From: Bacteroidaceae bacterium
GTDB taxonomy: Bacteria; Bacteroidota; Bacteroidia; Bacteroidales; Bacteroidaceae
Reading direction: 5' to 3'
NCBI GenBank assembly: GCA_017940185.1
Contig: JAGAZE010000014.1
Span: 1-34,942, forward strand
Length of the DNA: 34,942 bases
The translations under genes and the position numbers were made by a program. Positions 31,014-34,942 of this stretch are shown in pieces (the first letter of the stretch is position 1; the number at the start of each line of letters is the position of its first letter). The notes under the pieces were generated by a model. It saw only the letters and a program-made list of their open reading frames with translations. It was not told the DNA's origin and made no database searches.

Positions 31014-32125
31014 GTCCCTTGCAGCATGGTTGTCACGGCGCGCCCCATCGTAGCTGTGATATTCTGCCTTGCAGTATCGGCATTCATGGCATCGTCGCCC
31101 GGAGCAAGCACGTCGTTAATGCACAACAGGCGACCAAAGCCCGCTTCCCGCAGCAGCGCCTCATCGTCGATGCGCCCAGCCAAGAGCCATGTGTCGGCAC
31201 TCTTTTTCATTGCACGCTGCAGTATGCCATAGGGCACCTTGCCCATCAGCGTCTGGCGGTCGGCATGTCCCTCACCCGTCACCACGATGGTGTCGGCGTG
31301 CAATAGTGCATCGAAACGATAGAGGTCTAACAATATGTTGATGCCCGATTGCTGCGTGGCATCGAGATATTGCATCAGCGCATAGCCTATTCCCCCTGCG
31401 GCTCCCGCCCCTGGCATGCTGCTCCTGTCGCGCTGGCAGCACTGCGCCGAGCATTGGGCAAAGCGGATGGCACGCTCTTCAAGAAGCTCTACCATGGACG
31501 GTGTGGCTCCTTTCTGCGGAGCAAACACGCGGGCTGCCCCATGCTGTCCGAACAGCGGCGCATCCACATCACACGCCATCATCACAGGGCACGGCGCCTG
31601 CCAAGCGCCGGAGGGGAAGGCATCGGCGTCCGAAAACAGAGCATCGGCATTCGATTCAAAAAACGACTGCAGGGCCCGTAGCATGCCACGCCCCGCATCG
31701 CAGGTACACGTACCGCCGAGGCCTATCACCATCCTCTGGCAGCCACGGCGCCAGGCCTCTATCATCATCTCCCCCAGTCCGTATGACGAGCAGCGTAGCG
31801 GGTTGCGCTCCTCAGGCGCCACGAGATGCATGCCGCAGGTGGCAGCACTCTCTATCACGGCCGTACCGTCGTCGAGCAACAGGTAGGTAGCATCCACGAG
31901 GCGCCCCAAAGGGTCGTGAGCGGTCATCACCACACGCTGCCCTCCCGCACAGGCCGCCACGGCATCGACAAAGCCCTCGCCACCATCAGACATGGTCAGA
32001 CTATGCACCACGGCCTCTGGACACACGCTGCGAACGCCCTGGCACACAGCAGCATTGACAGCGACCGACGACAGACAACCTTTGAAGGAGTCGGAACACA
32101 AAATAAAAGTAGGAGGTGTTGACAT
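31004..32125 (-). CDS. glxK: glycerate kinase (GarK/GlxK type)
   Basis: 373 residues. It begins with the family signature ILCSDSFKGCLSSVAV, and has MSDGGEGF (about 47-54), the VIGLGGTCTCDAGRGML loop and the later PGAGAAGGIGYAL and VTGEGHADRQTL segments of the type I (MOFRL-unrelated) glycerate kinases. It phosphorylates D-glycerate to 2- or 3-phosphoglycerate in the cytoplasm. ATG 32125 is chosen because the fold starts there; the upstream extension of the frame has no similarity. It is divergent from the TonB receptor gene across 101 bases that hold an inverted repeat. Confidence 0.93.
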   Translation of the reverse strand: MSTPPTFILCSDSFKGCLSSVAVNAAVCQGVRSVCPEAVVHSLTMSDGGEGFVDAVAACAGGQRVVMTAHDPLGRLVDATYLLLDDGTAVIESAATCGMHLVAPEERNPLRCSSYGLGEMMIEAWRRGCQRMVIGLGGTCTCDAGRGMLRALQSFFESNADALFSDADAFPSGAWQAPCPVMMACDVDAPLFGQHGAARVFAPQKGATPSMVELLEERAIRFAQCSAQCCQRDRSSMPGAGAAGGIGYALMQYLDATQQSGINILLDLYRFDALLHADTIVVTGEGHADRQTLMGKVPYGILQRAMKKSADTWLLAGRIDDEALLREAGFGRLLCINDVLAPGDDAMNADTARQNITATMGRAVTTMLQGTKK

Positions 32126-32144
32126 GAGGTGAAAGGAATTGCGA

Positions 32145-32178
32145 TACAATAATAACGAAGTTTTGCCGTTATATTGTA
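32145..32178. promoter_or_regulatory. inverted repeat in the divergent spacer
   Basis: TACAAT (32145-32150) + ATAACG (32152-32157) pair with CGTTAT (32167-32172) + ATTGTA (32173-32178), 12 base pairs with one bulged A and a 9-base loop. It lies about midway between the glycerate kinase and TonB receptor starts. It could be an operator or a leader hairpin. No clean TAnnTTTG box is seen in this spacer. Confidence 0.45.
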
Positions 32179-32226
32179 GAACAGACGCTATTTTCTTTTC
32201 GCATCCTTCCCCTATCGACACCACCA

Positions 32227-34602
32227 ATGAACACATATCGCCTTCTCTCTCTCTCCTTCCTGCTCATGCTATGCGGGCATGCGCTGTCGCAGTCGTTCAC
32301 CCTTCAAGGCAAGGTGACCGATGAAGACGGCAACCCCTTGGAGCTCGCCACAGTGATGATAGGTAAGCAAAACAAACTGACCATGACCAACCTGAAGGGC
32401 GAATACACCCTTGAGGCGGCGAGTGCCGACACCGTAGAGGTGCGTTTCTCCATGGTGGGCTATCGTGCCAAGGTGCGCAAGCTGGTGCGTCCCCGCGGCA
32501 AGCAGACACTCATCATACAGCTCTTCAGTCACAACGAGCTGGAAGGCATCACTGTGACACAGACACGCCGACAAACCAGTCAGACGGAAGACATCGACGC
32601 CAAGGTGACTAAGCAGATGGTGTCGGCCAGCGGCAATGCCGTGGAAGATGTCATCAAGATGCAGGCGGGCGTGTCGTCGCGCGACGAACTGTCGTCGCAA
32701 TATAATGTACGAGGAGGCTCGTTCGACGAAAACAGCGTCTACATCAACGACGTGGAGGTATACCGTCCCTTCCTCGTGCGAAGCGGACAACAGGAAGGAC
32801 TCTCGGTGATCAACTCCGACATGGTGGAGAAAATCAATTTCTCCACAGGAGGCTTTGAGGCGCAGTATGGCGACAAGATGTCGTCGGCACTCGCCATCAC
32901 CTACAAGCGCCCCACACGCTTCGAAGCATCGCTGTCGGCAAGCCTGCTCGGAGCTTCGGCATACGTGGGACTGGCAACAAAGAAAATAGCATGGACACAC
33001 GGACTGAGATATAAAACCAACCGCTACCTGCTCTCCACACTGGAGACAAAGGGAGAATACAACCCCAATTTTCTTGACTATCAGACCTACTTCAGCTATC
33101 GCCCCAACAAACGCTGGTCAATCGATGTGATAGGCAACATCTCCGACAATCACTACAACTTCAAGCCCGAAGATCGTGAAACACGCTTCGGCACGTTGGA
33201 AAACGTGAAGGCCTTCCGCGTATACTTCGACGGACACGAGAAAGACCTCTTCCGCACCTACTTCGGCTCGCTCAGCATCACCCGGCACTTCACCGACAAC
33301 ACGTCGCTATCGCTCATCGGCTCGGCATTCTCCACCGACGAGCAGGAACGATACGACATACAGGGACAATACTGGCTCACACAGACCGAGACCAGCGAAA
33401 ACCTCGGCGTAGGCTCCTACATGGAACACGCACGCAACTACCTGAAGGCCGATGTGCAGAGTGCACAGCTGGTGATGCGCCACCGCACAAAAAAACACGA
33501 ACTGCGACTCGGCGTGGCGCTGCGCAACGAACGCATACGCGAGAACAGCCGCGAATATGAGATGCGCGACTCGGCAGGATACACCATGCCACATACAGGT
33601 ACTGACCTCAACATGATCTATACCCTCGCCGCACGCAACCGACTGAAAGCCACGCGCATAGAAAGCTACGTGCAAGACACCTACCGCTTCGCCACCGACA
33701 GCAACCGCACATTCTTCACCCTCAACTACGGTGTGCGTCTCGCACGATGGAGCTTTAATAAGGAAACCATCGTCAGCCCAAGAGCATCGCTTGCCATAGT
33801 ACCAGCTTTCAACAACGACATCACATTCCGATTTGCCACCGGACTCTACTATCAGGCACCCTTCTACAAAGAACTGCGCGACACCACCACCATCAACGGC
33901 ATCACCTATGCCACACTCAACGAAAAAATCAAAAGCCAGCGGTCCATACACTTCATAGCCGCCTTCGACTACCGCTTCAAGGTAAGAAACCAGAAATTCC
34001 GCTTCACCGCCGAAGCCTACTACAAGGCACTGTCCAACCTCGTGCCCTACAGCGTGAGCAATGTGAAAGTGGTGTACTACGGCACCAACGAGGGCAGCGG
34101 ACACAGCGCAGGACTCGACCTGAAACTCTATGGCGAATTTGTGCCCGGCACCGACTCGTGGCTCGCCATATCGCTCATGGATACGAAGATGAAACTCAAC
34201 AACAAGACCATCGCCATGCCCACCGACCAGCGCTATGCCGTCAACCTCTTCTTCACCGACTACTTCCCAGGCACCGACCGATGGAAAATGTCGCTCAAGC
34301 TCACCTATGCCGACGGCCTGCCCTTCTCGGCACCACACCGCGAGCTGGAGACCAACGCCTTCCGCTCTCCAGCCTACAAACGCGTCGACGTCGGCATGAG
34401 CTACCGACTGCTCAACAATGAAAAGAGGGAGAAAAACAAGTGGCTACGCAACATTTGGCTCGGAGTGGACGGACTCAACCTCTTCGGCATCAACAACGTC
34501 AACTCCTACTACTGGATTACCGACGTCACCAATCAGCAGTATGCCGTTCCCAACTACCTCACCGGCCGACAAATCAACGCACGACTGCTGGTAGAATTCT
34601 AA
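32227..34602 (+). CDS. TonB-dependent receptor with carboxypeptidase-regulatory-like domain
   Basis: 791 residues. A signal peptide (about 1-21, ALS-QS) is followed by a CarboxypepD_reg-like domain (about 23-100: LQGKVTDEDGNPLELATVMI..), a plug domain (about 115-215: VSASGNAVEDVIKMQAGVSS, YNVRGGSFDENSVYINDVEV, the FEAQYGDKMSSAL stretch) and a 22-strand-type barrel ending in the aromatic LLVEF. It is a TonB/ExbBD-driven outer-membrane importer; the substrate is not visible. No SusD-like partner follows in the window, so it is not a standard SusCD pair. Confidence 0.92.
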   Translation: MNTYRLLSLSFLLMLCGHALSQSFTLQGKVTDEDGNPLELATVMIGKQNKLTMTNLKGEYTLEAASADTVEVRFSMVGYRAKVRKLVRPRGKQTLIIQLFSHNELEGITVTQTRRQTSQTEDIDAKVTKQMVSASGNAVEDVIKMQAGVSSRDELSSQYNVRGGSFDENSVYINDVEVYRPFLVRSGQQEGLSVINSDMVEKINFSTGGFEAQYGDKMSSALAITYKRPTRFEASLSASLLGASAYVGLATKKIAWTHGLRYKTNRYLLSTLETKGEYNPNFLDYQTYFSYRPNKRWSIDVIGNISDNHYNFKPEDRETRFGTLENVKAFRVYFDGHEKDLFRTYFGSLSITRHFTDNTSLSLIGSAFSTDEQERYDIQGQYWLTQTETSENLGVGSYMEHARNYLKADVQSAQLVMRHRTKKHELRLGVALRNERIRENSREYEMRDSAGYTMPHTGTDLNMIYTLAARNRLKATRIESYVQDTYRFATDSNRTFFTLNYGVRLARWSFNKETIVSPRASLAIVPAFNNDITFRFATGLYYQAPFYKELRDTTTINGITYATLNEKIKSQRSIHFIAAFDYRFKVRNQKFRFTAEAYYKALSNLVPYSVSNVKVVYYGTNEGSGHSAGLDLKLYGEFVPGTDSWLAISLMDTKMKLNNKTIAMPTDQRYAVNLFFTDYFPGTDRWKMSLKLTYADGLPFSAPHRELETNAFRSPAYKRVDVGMSYRLLNNEKREKNKWLRNIWLGVDGLNLFGINNVNSYYWITDVTNQQYAVPNYLTGRQINARLLVEF

Positions 34603-34858
34603 AGACAGGGGCTATGAAGCAGCTTCAGATGGTTGTTTGGGCAGTTGGTTGTATGGACGTTCAGGAGCAATTTTTCAACTCGTCAACTTTCAGCTCGGTT
34701 CATCGTTTGGTTGTCTTGTCTAAAGTCTAATGACCGATTTGGGTTTAAGCATTCACTACAATGTGTGTAGACGAGGCCATCTGCTGTCGGATCTGCAAGT
34801 ATTGACTTATACTGATATAGGTAGACACATTTACTAACAATTAAAATGTGTATCCATT
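34603..34858. other. spacer before the transposase gene
   Basis: 256 bases. A 38-codon frame at 34614-34730 (MKQLQMVVWAVGCMDV..) has no clear protein character, though it may be the remains of a gene that followed the receptor. The inverted repeat ACACATTT (34825-34832) / AAATGTGT (34844-34851) sits just before the transposase ATG. The left end of the insertion sequence must be inside this spacer, perhaps near 34810-34830, but the exact border is not visible. Confidence 0.4.
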
Positions 34859-34942
34859 ATGAGTAGAAAGTATCAAAAGTACAGTGAAGAATTCAAGTTG
34901 TCAGTTCTTCGTGACTATTATTCTTCCGGCATGAGTAAGAAA
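34859..34942 (+). CDS. start of an IS3-type transposase (OrfA), cut by the window edge
   Basis: 28 codons are present (MSRKYQKYSEEFKLSVLRDY..). The YSEEFKLSVLRDYYSSGMS start is characteristic of the helix-turn-helix DNA-binding subunit OrfA of IS3/IS150-group insertion sequences in Bacteroidetes. The rest lies beyond the right edge. Codon use is AT-rich compared with the receptor gene. Confidence 0.65.
   Translation, partial: MSRKYQKYSEEFKLSVLRDYYSSGMSKK

Overview
The window looks like chromosomal DNA from a Bacteroidales bacterium, most likely Prevotellaceae. The evidence: promoters repeatedly match the Bacteroidetes -7 consensus TAnnTTTG, often with TTTG or TTG about 20 bp upstream, and clear Shine-Dalgarno sites are scarce. 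The gene content also fits: RprX/RprY-type two-component system, a DUF4421 protein, a carboxypeptidase-regulatory TonB-dependent receptor, GHL10 hydrolase, T9SS-like C-terminal domains and Mu-like phage genes of Bacteroidales type. Coding DNA is rich in ACA/CAC/GAC codons, so His, Thr and Asp are frequent.

Layout. 1-690 is a gene-poor stretch with a family of GTGTAAGC repeats. 718-2831 is a two-gene unit (unrecognised protein, then DUF4421). It converges through a bidirectional terminator on a minus-strand pair, an iron-containing alcohol dehydrogenase and a secreted alpha/beta hydrolase. 5398-9492 holds a RelA-type (p)ppGpp synthetase with a decayed hydrolase domain, a fucose-isomerase-like protein and a nitroreductase. 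13748-9479 (minus) is a five-gene unit: cstA, beta-barrel protein, recR, small membrane protein, GT2 glycosyltransferase. 13889-17321 carries a GHL10 hydrolase, a membrane protein and a YpfJ-type zinc peptidase.

21295-17426 (minus) is the most interesting normal locus. A truncated ThiD-like kinase domain fused to an AraC-type DNA-binding domain overlaps a Kdo-kinase-like gene, and pdxS, pdxT and a flavodoxin-like gene follow. I read the fusion as a likely one-component sensor of a vitamin B6 or thiamin-precursor ligand. 21500-23322 (plus) has a tiny secreted protein that is almost only a sorting-like domain, then an ECF sigma factor, a candidate anti-sigma protein and a Spy/CpxP-like periplasmic protein.

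23330-26052 is a scrambled Mu-like prophage remnant: a tape-measure fragment, an HNH fragment, the C-terminal nuclease-like end of a head-morphogenesis-type protein, gpG, the start of a further structural gene, and a two-gene minus-strand insert with its own promoter. 26147-29716 is a four-gene operon: rprX-like, rprY-like, an AlaX-like editing protein and an unrecognised protein. After that come a membrane-anchored alpha/beta hydrolase, tRNA-Ser(GGA), a glycerate kinase and a divergent TonB-dependent receptor. The window ends inside the start of an IS3-type transposase gene.
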